From: Gammaproteobacteria bacterium
Lineage (GTDB): Bacteria > Pseudomonadota > Gammaproteobacteria > Steroidobacterales > Foliamicaceae
Assembly (NCBI GenBank): GCA_009845905.1
Contig: VXYS01000004.1
Coordinates: forward strand, 524,548 to 588,547
Length of the DNA: 64,000 nucleotides
Direction: 5' to 3'
In this document: positions 25,351-37,504 of the stretch, in pieces
Layout: every line of letters starts with the position of its first letter
Numbering within the stretch: position 1 is the stretch's first letter
The notes under the pieces: generated by a model
Database searches by the model: none
What the model was told of the DNA's origin: nothing
Seen by the model: the letters and a program-made list of their open reading frames with translations, nothing else
Position numbers and translations under genes: made by a program

Positions 25351-26745
25351 TTACCAGACTTCAAGCCAGTCGGCCAGCTCGTCCGGCTCGATGCCGTACA
25401 GCGCGCAGTTGCCCGGGTGCAGACTCAGCAACTCTCGCTCGCTCAGGTCGCGAAGCTGCGTGCGCTCCGCGGCGTCGACCTGTTGTTCCACCCGGTCCCG
25501 GATATGGGCGGCGGCCTTTTTCCTGCTCATTCCGGCCCCGACGACCTCCCTAATCATCTCGCGCAAGACCCTTCCATGCTTGAGGCGGAACGGATCCGGC
25601 TCGCCGAGCATGTGGCGTACGGCGGCGTAATGGCTGGCGGAATGACGGTAGCCGTGGACAAAAACCTCCGCCAGCAATTGCCGGCGGCGCAGCTCGTAAA
25701 CGCCCAGCATGGCCTGATCGTACACGTCGCGCGAAACTTTCTCGAACGTCAGCGGCGAGAGATTCGACCGGATCAGCGGAATGTTCGCCGCCAGGCGGGC
25801 GACGCGCCGGTTGGCGTGGTCGAAGGGCTGCCAGTACGGCAACTGCGTCAGCAGGAAGAAGGACTGCTCGAACGGATCCTCAATGGCGCGCGCGGTGGCG
25901 AGGACCCGGTCAAAGTACTCTTCGATTTGCCCGCATGACGCAGGAGGACGAAATGTCGACCCGGCAACGCGGGCGGTAGTTTTCCGCAATCGGCCCGCGG
26001 CCCCGGAATTACCCAGGAGGTTAGCCGTCAGCAGGGCATGCAGGCCGAACAGCGTGGAACGATCGATGTCCGTCAACCCTGGTCCGGCAACCAGAAACTC
26101 GATGGCGGCCTTGTGGTTTAGGATCATCTGGGTCTCGCCCAGATCCCTCCCGGGCGCCGCTTCGCCCCGGGTGATCAGCAATCCGGCTTCCAGCAACGAA
26201 TAGCGGTTGCCCTCCAGCCGGCTGGAATTCCATGACAGATCCACCAGCAGCTTGGCCGTCAGGTCGGCGGGATAGCCGCTTTCGCTCCCGCTCGTGCCGC
26301 CAAGCCTTCCTATGTCCCGAAGACCGGCGCGTTCCGCCGGAGACAGACAGTAGGTCTCGTTGGGAGAATAGGATTCCAGGAAACCGGGGTGGTAGCCGGC
26401 CGGGCGCCGTTGCTCCAGCGGCAGCGCGGCGTACCTCCGGATCCCTCGGGCCGCTGCGGATTCCGGCGGCCCGCCGACGGCCCGGATTTCGTTTTGCGGA
26501 GGTGCGGTGTCATCCAACGAATCGTCCGCCGCCTGAACCGGCGGAAGATAATGGGCCCAGCGCCCGGAACCCTCACGTCGCAAGCGCCTGTGATCCACCA
26601 GGTATTTCAGGCGGTATTGCAGCGTTCTGCGGGGCGGAGGCGCCGCAAGCGCTTCGTGAACCTGCTGCGCGGTCAGGCCGGCGGCCTGCTTTCCGACGGC
26701 GGACTCGATGGCCTTCAGCTCGTTTGCGTCAATCCGGCGCGGCAT
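25351..26745 (-). CDS. Fic-like protein with N-terminal winged helix and altered active site
   Basis: 464 residues. The N-terminal about 75 residues look like a winged helix (LTAQQVHEALAAPPPRRTLQYRLKYLVDHRRL). An internal Fic inhibitory-helix motif SSRLEGN lies near 172-178. The Fic core follows, but the catalytic HxFx(D/E)GNxR signature reads LPYWQPFDHANRRVARLAANIPL, with Q306 in place of the essential histidine. Typical Fic proteins transfer AMP onto target hydroxyls; without the histidine this one may be inactive or act as a regulator. Similar Q-containing Fic proteins are recalled from other bacteria, so the change may be a subgroup feature rather than a mutation. It heads an apparent operon with the HAD/lactamase gene. 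Confidence 0.82.
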   Translation of the reverse strand: MPRRIDANELKAIESAVGKQAAGLTAQQVHEALAAPPPRRTLQYRLKYLVDHRRLRREGSGRWAHYLPPVQAADDSLDDTAPPQNEIRAVGGPPESAAARGIRRYAALPLEQRRPAGYHPGFLESYSPNETYCLSPAERAGLRDIGRLGGTSGSESGYPADLTAKLLVDLSWNSSRLEGNRYSLLEAGLLITRGEAAPGRDLGETQMILNHKAAIEFLVAGPGLTDIDRSTLFGLHALLTANLLGNSGAAGRLRKTTARVAGSTFRPPASCGQIEEYFDRVLATARAIEDPFEQSFFLLTQLPYWQPFDHANRRVARLAANIPLIRSNLSPLTFEKVSRDVYDQAMLGVYELRRRQLLAEVFVHGYRHSASHYAAVRHMLGEPDPFRLKHGRVLREMIREVVGAGMSRKKAAAHIRDRVEQQVDAAERTQLRDLSERELLSLHPGNCALYGIEPDELADWLEVW

Positions 26746-26852
26746 CCCACGATTATATTGCGCATAATTCTATTACGCAATTAAAAGTCTATATACGCAA
26801 TATATATTCAAGATATCTGATTATTTATTGCGTATAGAAATCGAATACGCAG
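26746..26852 (-). promoter_or_regulatory. Fic-gene promoter with five TATTGCG(T/C)ATA operator-like repeats
   Basis: AT-rich region unlike its surroundings. On the minus strand, TATAAT (26757-26752) lies 6 bases before the ATG and TTGCGT (26780-26775) lies 17 bases further up, a good sigma-70 pair. The TSS would then be at or very near the ATG, giving a leaderless mRNA. Copies of the core TGCG(T/C)A, in either orientation, are centred near 26761, 26778, 26798, 26831 and 26850. The first two overlap the -10 and -35 boxes. Confidence 0.65.
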
Positions 26853-26867
26853 GCGCCCAGCCTGAGC

Positions 26868-26886
26868 GGAGGGCGAGACGCCCTCC
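26868..26886. repeat. REP-like palindrome, copy 1
   Basis: GGAGGGCG AGA CGCCCTCC: 8-bp arms around a 3-base loop, followed by CACCCAGGAGGC. It matches the copy at 31621-31639, including the following bases, apart from a few substitutions. Confidence 0.75.
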
Positions 26887-26911
26887 CACCCAGGAGGCAA
26901 AGAGGGGCACC

Positions 26912-26932
26912 GTGGGGGGCAATGCCCCCCAC
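26912..26932 (-). terminator. Stem-loop after the third TonB receptor gene
   Basis: GTGGGGGGC, loop ATT in the minus-strand reading, GCCCCCCAC: a perfect 9-bp stem beginning 7 bases after the receptor stop. The tail is CCCCTCTTT rather than a pure T-run, so efficiency is uncertain. Confidence 0.6.
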
Positions 26933-26939
26933 TCTCGGG

Positions 26940-29339
26940 TCAGTCCGTGAAGTTGTCGAAGTTCGCGATAAATGTCAGGCCGAAAGTCCGGCGCTCGCCC
27001 AGGTATGCGTTGTACTGCCTGTTGGGCACGCCCACGGTCGCGCCGGACACATACAGTTCATCGAACAGGTTGCGGGCCCAGAGCCGCGCCTCGTACCAGC
27101 GCCCGATCACGCCGATGCTGGCGTTCGCGATGTTGCGCTCGGGCACCCAGGCCAGGTTCATCGCGTCGGCGTACTGTTTCGACTGGTATGCGACATCGAT
27201 GCGGATGAAGTACTCCTCGGCAAAGGCCAACGCCAGCTCGTCACGCCACTCGGCCCCGAATGTCGCCTGCACCTTCGACTGGCGCTGCATCTGATTGCCG
27301 CCCACGTGACCGTCGATCGGGCACACGACATCGTCGCAAACCGAGGGCAGCCCGCCCCAACGCTTGTCGAAAGTGCCTTCCTCGTACTTGGCATCACCGT
27401 AATAGGCGGACCCACTGACGGTCAGATTTTCGGAGATCGCATAGGCGGCCTCCACCTCAAAACCCTTGGAGCTCACGTCCCCAAGATTGGCGGTAAGCGA
27501 AAGCGACAGGTCGGCGGGGTTGCCCGGGTCCTGCGCCCTGATCTGCACGTCCGACCAATCGATCCAGAACAGCGATCCGTTCAGGCGCAGCCGCCCGTCC
27601 AGCAGGATGTTCTTGGAGCCGATTTCATAGGTCCAGTTCTGGTCCTCGTCGAAGGTGCGGTCCTCGACCCGAACGGAGGAGGCATTGAAACCGCCCAGCT
27701 TGACTCCCTTGGCGATCGAAACGAACAGCAGCCGGTCGTCGCTGAGATCGTACTCCAGCGTGACCCGCGGCGTGAACGAGGAGAACTCGTCTTCCAGTAC
27801 TACGCCCGAGAACACCAGATTTCCGTCTAATCCCTCGGATGGCTGATTGCCTTCGAACTTGTCGGTATTCGAGTAGCGCACCTCCGCGCCGATGCGCGCG
27901 CGCCCGTCCATGAACGCGTAGCTGATCTCGGCAAACGGCGAGGTTGTCTTGTTCCTGTTCAGAAGATTCCTCAAGGGCACATAGACGACGAATGCCGACC
28001 GGTCCAGAATATCGACCGGCTCTGTGGGAGCCGCACTCAAGGGCCACATGGTGCTGAAGTTGGCGATATAGGCATCCCGACTTTTTGTGTAGAAGTATCC
28101 GGCGGCGGCCCGCAATGGCCCGCCGGTGTCCCAGGACACCCTGATCTCGTGGGAATCCACTTCGAAGTCGCCTATGGGGCCGCTTTCAAAAACGCAGCCG
28201 GGCAACGGCGGGGTGGCGAACGGGCAACCCGGCAGGAGGTCCTTGTAACCCAGCGTTTTCGAATCCGCCTCCAATGTGCCGTATATGTATTCCACGGCGA
28301 TCGAATCATTGACGGCCCAGTTGACCGAGCCCCGCGTGAACTGCGCGTTCAGTTGCCGGGCGTATCCTCTCGGGTCGCTGGGGATGACGTCCACCCAGAG
28401 TTCGCCGCAGTACAGGCGGTACCACTGGCCGCCATAGCCGAAGCCGGGCCGCCCCGCCGGCCGGACATCCGGATTCCACTGGCCGCAGTTCAGGAAGTGG
28501 CTGTCCGCACCCAGTTCGGCGAAGAAGTTCTGGGCCCGGTGTTCCCGGTCGAAGTCGTAGTCGTAATAGGCAAGGTCGATGGTCAGTGCATCACCGGGCG
28601 TAATGCGCAAGGCCAGGCTGGCCACCGCGCGCTCGTGCCCGCCCAGCCGGTCATTGGAGCCTTGCTTGAAATCGATGTCCGCGTAGGGGTGCGTATTCTT
28701 CCAGGTGCCGTCGAACTCCGAGTAGTCGTAACCCGCAAGTACCGAAACCAGGCCGGGCACAATCGGGCCGGACACCGTGCCGGCGTAGTCATAACGCGAA
28801 TGATTGCCGGCGACGACCTGCCCCTGCAGGTCCCACTCATCGCCGGGTCTCCTGGGGATGTAGTTGATCGCGCCCATGAAGGCGTTGCGGCCGTAGCGGG
28901 CGCTTTGCGGGCCCTTGACCACTTCGACGCGCTCCATGTTGGCGAAGCCGAGGTCGGTCACATAGCTGCGCGGCAGGTATACGCCGTCGAAGAAAACCGA
29001 CACGTTCTGTTCGCCGGACTGCAATATCGACACCTGGGTGGTGCCGCGCACGACCGGCGTGGTCCCTCCGGAGCCGCCGAAGTCCTCGAAGTTGAATCCG
29101 GGCGTGAACAGCGCGATGTCGCGCATGTCCTGGATGCTGCGCTTTTGCAACTCCTCCGCGGTGAACGCGGTGATGGACAGCGGAATATCCTGGATCGCCT
29201 CTTCGCGCTTGCGCGCTGTGACCACGATCTCCTCGAGCAGGGCCTCTTGGCCGACGGCGATGTTGACCTGGGCCGGTCCGAACAGGATGGCCGCGGCCAT
29301 AGCCAGGCAAATCGGAAGTGCTTTGGGAAGTTTGTGCAT
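26940..29339 (-). CDS. TonB-dependent receptor
   Basis: 799 residues from ATG 29339, with GGGAG 8 bases upstream. Longer in-frame starts reach 29612 but would run into the methyltransferase gene. Signal peptide KALPICLAMAAAILFGPA; TonB-box-like ALLEEIVVTARKREE; plug with DIALFTPGFNFEDF, VVRGTTQVS, MERVEVVKGPQSARYGRNAFMGAINYIPRRP; barrel ending YLGERRTFGLTFIANFDNFTD. The last residues are not the usual aromatic end. Transcribed after the methyltransferase and a small gene on the same strand, 52 bases downstream, so the three may be one unit. Confidence 0.92.
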   Translation of the reverse strand: MHKLPKALPICLAMAAAILFGPAQVNIAVGQEALLEEIVVTARKREEAIQDIPLSITAFTAEELQKRSIQDMRDIALFTPGFNFEDFGGSGGTTPVVRGTTQVSILQSGEQNVSVFFDGVYLPRSYVTDLGFANMERVEVVKGPQSARYGRNAFMGAINYIPRRPGDEWDLQGQVVAGNHSRYDYAGTVSGPIVPGLVSVLAGYDYSEFDGTWKNTHPYADIDFKQGSNDRLGGHERAVASLALRITPGDALTIDLAYYDYDFDREHRAQNFFAELGADSHFLNCGQWNPDVRPAGRPGFGYGGQWYRLYCGELWVDVIPSDPRGYARQLNAQFTRGSVNWAVNDSIAVEYIYGTLEADSKTLGYKDLLPGCPFATPPLPGCVFESGPIGDFEVDSHEIRVSWDTGGPLRAAAGYFYTKSRDAYIANFSTMWPLSAAPTEPVDILDRSAFVVYVPLRNLLNRNKTTSPFAEISYAFMDGRARIGAEVRYSNTDKFEGNQPSEGLDGNLVFSGVVLEDEFSSFTPRVTLEYDLSDDRLLFVSIAKGVKLGGFNASSVRVEDRTFDEDQNWTYEIGSKNILLDGRLRLNGSLFWIDWSDVQIRAQDPGNPADLSLSLTANLGDVSSKGFEVEAAYAISENLTVSGSAYYGDAKYEEGTFDKRWGGLPSVCDDVVCPIDGHVGGNQMQRQSKVQATFGAEWRDELALAFAEEYFIRIDVAYQSKQYADAMNLAWVPERNIANASIGVIGRWYEARLWARNLFDELYVSGATVGVPNRQYNAYLGERRTFGLTFIANFDNFTD

Positions 29340-29391
29340 GAGATTTTCTCCCATTCTCATGAGATTGAACGGTTTGCGGCCGCGATGGTGT

Positions 29392-30567
29392 TCAGGCGTT
29401 GCGCGTTGCGCGCAGGGACCCGAGAAATCCAAGGCCTTTTTTGGAATCGCGCACGGTAAATCCGGCCCTGGCGATTTCTTTACCGAAATGCAAGTCCTGG
29501 AATTCGTTGCGCCAGACCTCGTTGTTCCAGCGGTAGTCCCACCAGCGGCGGAAACTGCGATAGGGCGTGGGCGGACGCTGATCGGCCCGAAAATCGCCGG
29601 ACTGAAACACACCGCCCGGGCGGGTAATCCGGTGCACCTCCTTCACGATCGCCCGTGTGACGGAAGCAGGCACTTCGTGAAACAGGATGTAGGAATACAC
29701 CAGGTCGAAATGGCCGTCCGGAAAACCGGTGTCTTCGGCCAGGCCCTGGACGAAGTGCACTTCCTTGCCGAGGTCGGCCGCGCGCATGTGCGCGTAGCGG
29801 ACCATCGGCCCGGAAACGTCAATGCCCCAGACTTCCGCGTCCGGGAACCGGTCCTTGAGCGCAACGGTCAGCCGACCCGGACCGCAGCCCAGGTCGAGAA
29901 TGCGTTTGAAGCGGCCATCTTCCGGTGGCTCCGCCGTGGAGGCGACCAGCTTCTGCCGCTGGTCCTGTTCGTTGCCCATCCGGAAGTGATTGGTGCCGTA
30001 GTGATAAATGTAGCCGGCGAAGGGATCACCCACATATCCGCCCGGCTGGATGTGAATTTCGTGGGAAGCGTATTCCGGAACCTTGAAATCGGGATCCAGC
30101 GTCACCGAGCCCGGACCTGCCTTTTCGGCGGCGTCCAGCTCGGCCATGTAGGCCTCGGAGTTGGCGTGGAATTCGTCGGCAACCAGCTTCCAGCAATGCT
30201 GCTGACCGGTGATCCAGTAGCGAACGCTGGCGCCCACGATCGGGTCGCCCTCAAGGGCCGCCTGGACCTGCTCCAGCGGAACGTCGCCCTCGGGATCAAT
30301 GCCCTTCGCCTTGAAAATGGCGTTGGCCCGTTCCTCGGCGGCCCTGCCCAGCGGTCCCTGCGCCCAGGCCCTGAAACCGGTCAGGAACTCGTGCCGGCTC
30401 TCCAGGTCCAGGCTGGGCATGCGCTCCTGTATGCCCACGGTGCCGCGCGGCTCGATGTCGAGCGGCAAGGAAGACGGTGCGGCCGTGGACGCGCTCGCCT
30501 TGCGCGTGGCCGCCGTGGCCGAAAAGGCCGCGGCCAGGGAACCCAATATCGTGCGTCGATTCATCAT
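29392..30567 (-). CDS. SAM-dependent methyltransferase with a Tat-like signal peptide
   Basis: 391 residues. MNRRTILGSLAAAFSATAATRKASA at the start has a twin arginine and a hydrophobic run, so it looks like a Tat signal. The class I methyltransferase motifs follow from about residue 220: RILDLGCGPGRLTVAL (motif I), VWGIDVSGPMV, and FDLVYSYILFHEVP. The first 200 residues before the catalytic domain are helical, of unknown role. An exported methyltransferase would lack an obvious SAM source in the periplasm, so the signal may be a misread or the cofactor may be carried in by Tat folding in the cytoplasm. The start codon overlaps the stop of the upstream 128-residue gene. Confidence 0.8.
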   Translation of the reverse strand: MMNRRTILGSLAAAFSATAATRKASASTAAPSSLPLDIEPRGTVGIQERMPSLDLESRHEFLTGFRAWAQGPLGRAAEERANAIFKAKGIDPEGDVPLEQVQAALEGDPIVGASVRYWITGQQHCWKLVADEFHANSEAYMAELDAAEKAGPGSVTLDPDFKVPEYASHEIHIQPGGYVGDPFAGYIYHYGTNHFRMGNEQDQRQKLVASTAEPPEDGRFKRILDLGCGPGRLTVALKDRFPDAEVWGIDVSGPMVRYAHMRAADLGKEVHFVQGLAEDTGFPDGHFDLVYSYILFHEVPASVTRAIVKEVHRITRPGGVFQSGDFRADQRPPTPYRSFRRWWDYRWNNEVWRNEFQDLHFGKEIARAGFTVRDSKKGLGFLGSLRATRNA

Positions 30568-30950
30568 GACGGGTCACCTCCCATGCCGGAGCGATTCATC
30601 GGACCCTCGGCGCCCGGCCGATCATGGAACCCCCTCGTCGGTTGGCCTTCGAACGAATGGCCCACCGTGATCGAACCGAAAGTCCGCTCGATAAAGCGGT
30701 CGCGCTCGGCCCGCCAGGACGCCTCCTCCTCCGCGCTCGGCATGTAACCCTCGATCAGCTCGCGGGTCACCTTCCCATGGTCCTCCAGCAATCGCTCCAT
30801 GATCTTCACGCGACGGGCCTGCGCCCAGATCTCCGTACTCACCGACACCAGCGCCGTCATCAAATGATCCATCGCCGGATCCTTCATGAACGTCGCACGG
30901 TCCGTGTCGGACTTGATGAAATCGGCCGTGTAGCCGGGATTGTCGGTCAT
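30564..30950 (-). CDS. Hypothetical small protein coupled to the methyltransferase
   Basis: 128 residues from ATG 30950, with AGGGG about 6 bases upstream; a start at 30965 adds five residues. No family recognised. The N-terminal half has helical segments (DPAMDHLMTALVSVSTEIWAQARRVKIMERLLEDHGKVTRELIEGY) and ends in a loose Gly/Pro/Arg-rich tail. Its stop overlaps the methyltransferase ATG by 4 bases (ATGA), so the two are translationally coupled and probably interact. No signal peptide. Confidence 0.7.
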   Translation of the reverse strand: MTDNPGYTADFIKSDTDRATFMKDPAMDHLMTALVSVSTEIWAQARRVKIMERLLEDHGKVTRELIEGYMPSAEEEASWRAERDRFIERTFGSITVGHSFEGQPTRGFHDRPGAEGPMNRSGMGGDPS

Positions 30951-31003
30951 TTGAACCCCTCCCATTGCGTCATTCGATTATAGGCCCACTCCATTGCGCG
31001 TCC

Positions 31004-31113
31004 GCGTTCTGCTGTCCCCCTTCCTTCCGGGAGACGCATAAACCCATCCATGGGGCTTGGTTCCGCCATCCATGGCTCACATACTCCCGGAAGGAAGGGG
31101 GACAGCAGAACGC
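31004..31113. repeat. Foldback intergenic element 1 with 30-bp arms
   Basis: Arms 31004-31033 and 31084-31113 are perfect inverted repeats of 30 bp around a 50-base head. The head contains two palindromic CCATCCATGG cores. On the minus strand it reads GAGCCATGGATGGCGGAA, closely matching GAGCCAGGATGGCGA in the second element at 42244-42341. Such a structure would form a very stable hairpin in RNA or extruded DNA. No coding potential is evident. Confidence 0.85.
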
Positions 31114-31124
31114 TACCGTTGGTG

Positions 31125-31421
31125 CTAGTCGCAGCGCTGAGCGTATTCCTGTTCGCTCAGTCGCCAGGTGATTTCACCCTCCGGGCCCCGCGCCGAGGCG
31201 GACGTGACGCTGCCTGCGCCCTCCAGGTGGGAGAGCAAGCCCTCGACGACGCCGTGGGGCGGGTTTCCGAAGTCTTCGCCCAGTCCCATCCGTTCGTGAA
31301 TTTGCGCGGCCGTAAGCCCGGCCGGCTTCCCGTAGGCATGAAACAACACGTCCAGGACCGCTTCATTCATGTGCGAAAGGCCGATCCGCGTCAGGTGTCT
31401 GATTCTTCCCGCGATGGTCAA
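31125..31421 (-). CDS. Small winged-helix-like protein
   Basis: 98 residues from TTG 31421. The TTG is supported by AGGAGG 6 bases upstream, so it is the likely start although ATG codons follow. The sequence (HMNEAVLDVLFHAYGKPAGLTAAQIHERMGL, then VVEGLLSHLEGAGSVTSASARGPEGEITWRLS) has the helix-helix-wing pattern of a small DNA-binding winged helix. No named family recognised. It lies between a foldback element and tRNA-Arg. Confidence 0.7.
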   Translation of the reverse strand: MTIAGRIRHLTRIGLSHMNEAVLDVLFHAYGKPAGLTAAQIHERMGLGEDFGNPPHGVVEGLLSHLEGAGSVTSASARGPEGEITWRLSEQEYAQRCD

Positions 31422-31510
31422 GACAATCCTCCTTGGTGGACTGAAGTCGCAAGCTGCGTGCGAGGCCGTTCAGCCGACCCTCGTCGATCGGAGCCGGCCC
31501 CTTGAGGGTT

Positions 31511-31588
31511 TGGCGCGCCCGGAGAGATTCGAACTCCCGACCTTCTGGTTCGTAGCCAGATGCTCTATCCAGGCTAAGCTACGGGCGC
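31511..31588 (-). tRNA. tRNA-Arg (anticodon ACG)
   Basis: The cloverleaf can be drawn by eye. The 7-bp acceptor GCGCCCG / CGGGCGC is followed by discriminator G and encoded CCA. The anticodon arm is TCTGG with loop CTACGAA, giving anticodon ACG, and the T-arm is GGGAG TTCGAAT CTCTC. ACG is the inosine-modified arginine tRNA reading CGN codons. Confidence 0.95.
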
Positions 31589-31620
31589 GCAGCCGCGGAT
31601 TATATTAGGCACGCGTGCAT

Positions 31621-31639
31621 GGAGGGCGGGACGCCCTCC
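31621..31639. repeat. REP-like palindrome, copy 2
   Basis: GGAGGGCG GGA CGCCCTCC followed by CACCCGGGGGC, lying between the tRNA and the stop codon of the nitrilase gene. Near-identical to copy 1 at 26868-26886. Confidence 0.75.
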
Positions 31640-31650
31640 CACCCGGGGGC

Positions 31651-33663
31651 CTATATCAGGCTGCGGGCGTCGGTTTCGGCGCCGGTTCGCGATGTTCCGG
31701 GGCGCAGGTAGATTCCTTCCTTGTAGAAGCGCTCCAGCGAGTCCTTCATCGCCGCGAAGTTCGCGTACGGGTTCTCCTGCGGATCGCCGGCCCACAAGTC
31801 GCCGGGCAGGCCGTGGCCCTGTTCGTACCAGTCCACGTAGCTGCGCGGCTCGTCCCAGACCAGCATGTTGGCGGACGCGTTGGCGCGATAGCGGCGCAGT
31901 TCGGCCAGGTCCAGGTTGGCCTGGAAGCTCACCTTGCCCGAAGTGTCGGCCTCGCCAAGCAGGCGGCCGTCGTAGCCGATGATGCGCGTGTAGCCGCGCA
32001 GGAAAGTACCCGGATGCACGGCGTGCGGATCGAAGTACTCGCCGCCCGGGCGCGGCGCGAGGATATAGGCGCCGTTGTCGTGGGCCCGGGTCATGCGGCA
32101 CTCCTCCCACGGCCGGCGGCCGGCGCCATGCGGATCGGAGGTGCAGTGAATGATCACTTCCGCGCCGCGTTTCGCCAGCATATGCGCCGTTTCCGGCACG
32201 GTGTGGTCGAAACACACCATGGCGGCGAGCTTGCCCAGCGGCGTGTCCACCACCGGGAACAGCGCGTCGTAGCCCAGTTCCTCGACCAGCCGCGAGTAGA
32301 TGCTGCCGGGCGTCGTGTCGGGCAACTGCCCCCAGATGTCGGCGCAATGCAGCTTTCGGTAGTGCAGGATCAGGTCGCCGGAATCGTTGAGGATGAAGGC
32401 GGAATTGAACACCCGTTCGGGGAAGCGCGGGTCCTTCTCGAACGTCGAACCGGCCACGTAAACGTGGTTCTTCTGCGCGAATTCGCTCAGGATGTCCGTT
32501 TCCGGCCCCGGATAGGTGATCGCGATGCGCTCCAGGGTCTTCGGCGTGCGTTTGCCGAACCCGCCGGAGCCGGTCATGAAGAACTCCGGAAAGCACACCA
32601 GCCGGACGTTCGGAACAAATGCGCTGCGGGCGGCCAGGCCGATGGCCTCGTCGAGGTTCTGCCGGAGAATTTCCTCGGGATTGGGCGTGTCCATGTGGAT
32701 CACGCGAAACTCGTTCTGAACCAGCAGCGCCGAGTACTGGTCCTCGGTCTGCCCGTCGATTCGGTTGGCTTCCGCCTGCGCCGCGATCCGCCGGCCGGCT
32801 TCCTCGCGCCATCCGTCGCGGGTCGCCGGCATCTCGCGGGCGGCGGCCTGGTCGGCAGCGGCGGCCTGAACATAGCCCGGCGCGTAGAGCATGCTGCGCA
32901 TGTACACGGGCTGGTTCATGAACAGCGTGGAGCGCTTGCGGCGCAGGAATTCGATGCTGAAGTCGGGCCTTAGGAAACTCTCGCCCTGGCCGGCTTCCTC
33001 CACCGTCTGCTGGTCGTGCAGGTACAGCGCGGAGGCACACGGCAGGCGCACGCTCACGTCGCCGGACAGCTGCGAGTGCGGGGTGGCGACCGCCACGTAG
33101 GCGGAACTTTCGTAAGCGCGGGTGCGGCGGGCGCGCAGGCGACTTTCGAAGCCGGCATCGCGACGCTCTCGGCAGGGATTCAGGATCACTTCGGCGCCGT
33201 TGTAGGTCAGCACCCGTGCGTAATGCGAATACAGGACGTCCTCGCCGGTGAGAATGCCAAGCCGGCCCAGCGGCGTATCCAGGATCGGCAGTTCGGCAGG
33301 CCTGCCCAGCTCGCAGGCGCTGTCGGTGAACCCTTCGATGAAGTCGGGTGTGATCTTCGGAACGCGCAGGGCCGTGTTGCCGTCGGGGTCCACGACGAAA
33401 CCCACCGTTTGGGGCTCGTCCGAATGGGCCGCCAGCACCGGCACGGCGCCGGCGATGTGGATTCCATGGAAATTCGAAGCCGCGCCTGCCTCGGCGAGCA
33501 ACTCCCTTTCGGGCCGAAGCTGCTCCCAGTCGGCCTCCCCCAGCGGCAAGAGCAGCAGCGAGCCGCGGATGTCGCCGAATTGCAGGGCGGCAGCCTCGGC
33601 CAGGCTGAGCAGCCGAGCGCCGGTGGCATCCGCATGCCACGGTTCCTGGGTAATGATCAACAT
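31651..33663 (-). CDS. Tandem two-domain nitrilase-superfamily protein
   Basis: 670 residues made of two carbon-nitrogen hydrolase domains. The second (about 330-610) has an intact Glu-Lys-Cys triad: CFPEFFMTG, HYRKLHCADIWG, and AAMVCFDHTVPE with C484. The first (about 1-260) aligns in the same order but has LLLLPLGE where the Glu should be, keeps RVPKITPDF (Lys), and has PLGRLGILTGED with G140 in the cysteine position. It is therefore probably catalytically dead and structural. Members hydrolyse nitriles, amides or ureido groups. A 27-base gap separates it from the upstream aldehyde dehydrogenase gene, so they are likely co-transcribed. ATG preceded by GGGGGG. Confidence 0.85.
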   Translation of the reverse strand: MLIITQEPWHADATGARLLSLAEAAALQFGDIRGSLLLLPLGEADWEQLRPERELLAEAGAASNFHGIHIAGAVPVLAAHSDEPQTVGFVVDPDGNTALRVPKITPDFIEGFTDSACELGRPAELPILDTPLGRLGILTGEDVLYSHYARVLTYNGAEVILNPCRERRDAGFESRLRARRTRAYESSAYVAVATPHSQLSGDVSVRLPCASALYLHDQQTVEEAGQGESFLRPDFSIEFLRRKRSTLFMNQPVYMRSMLYAPGYVQAAAADQAAAREMPATRDGWREEAGRRIAAQAEANRIDGQTEDQYSALLVQNEFRVIHMDTPNPEEILRQNLDEAIGLAARSAFVPNVRLVCFPEFFMTGSGGFGKRTPKTLERIAITYPGPETDILSEFAQKNHVYVAGSTFEKDPRFPERVFNSAFILNDSGDLILHYRKLHCADIWGQLPDTTPGSIYSRLVEELGYDALFPVVDTPLGKLAAMVCFDHTVPETAHMLAKRGAEVIIHCTSDPHGAGRRPWEECRMTRAHDNGAYILAPRPGGEYFDPHAVHPGTFLRGYTRIIGYDGRLLGEADTSGKVSFQANLDLAELRRYRANASANMLVWDEPRSYVDWYEQGHGLPGDLWAGDPQENPYANFAAMKDSLERFYKEGIYLRPGTSRTGAETDARSLI

Positions 33664-33690
33664 TTGCTATGCCCCCCGAATGTTGGTGCG

Positions 33691-35214
<1,524 letters not shown>

Positions 35215-35248
35215 TTGCCACTTTCCCTGTTCAGCCGTGGGCCGGATA

Positions 35249-37503
<2,255 letters not shown>

Positions 37504-37504
<1 letters not shown>

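Noticed and set aside
31004-31113. Repeated CCATCCATGG cores considered as a CRISPR or tandem array
   Set aside because: Only two cores inside a single hairpin head, with no regular spacers or cas genes in the window.
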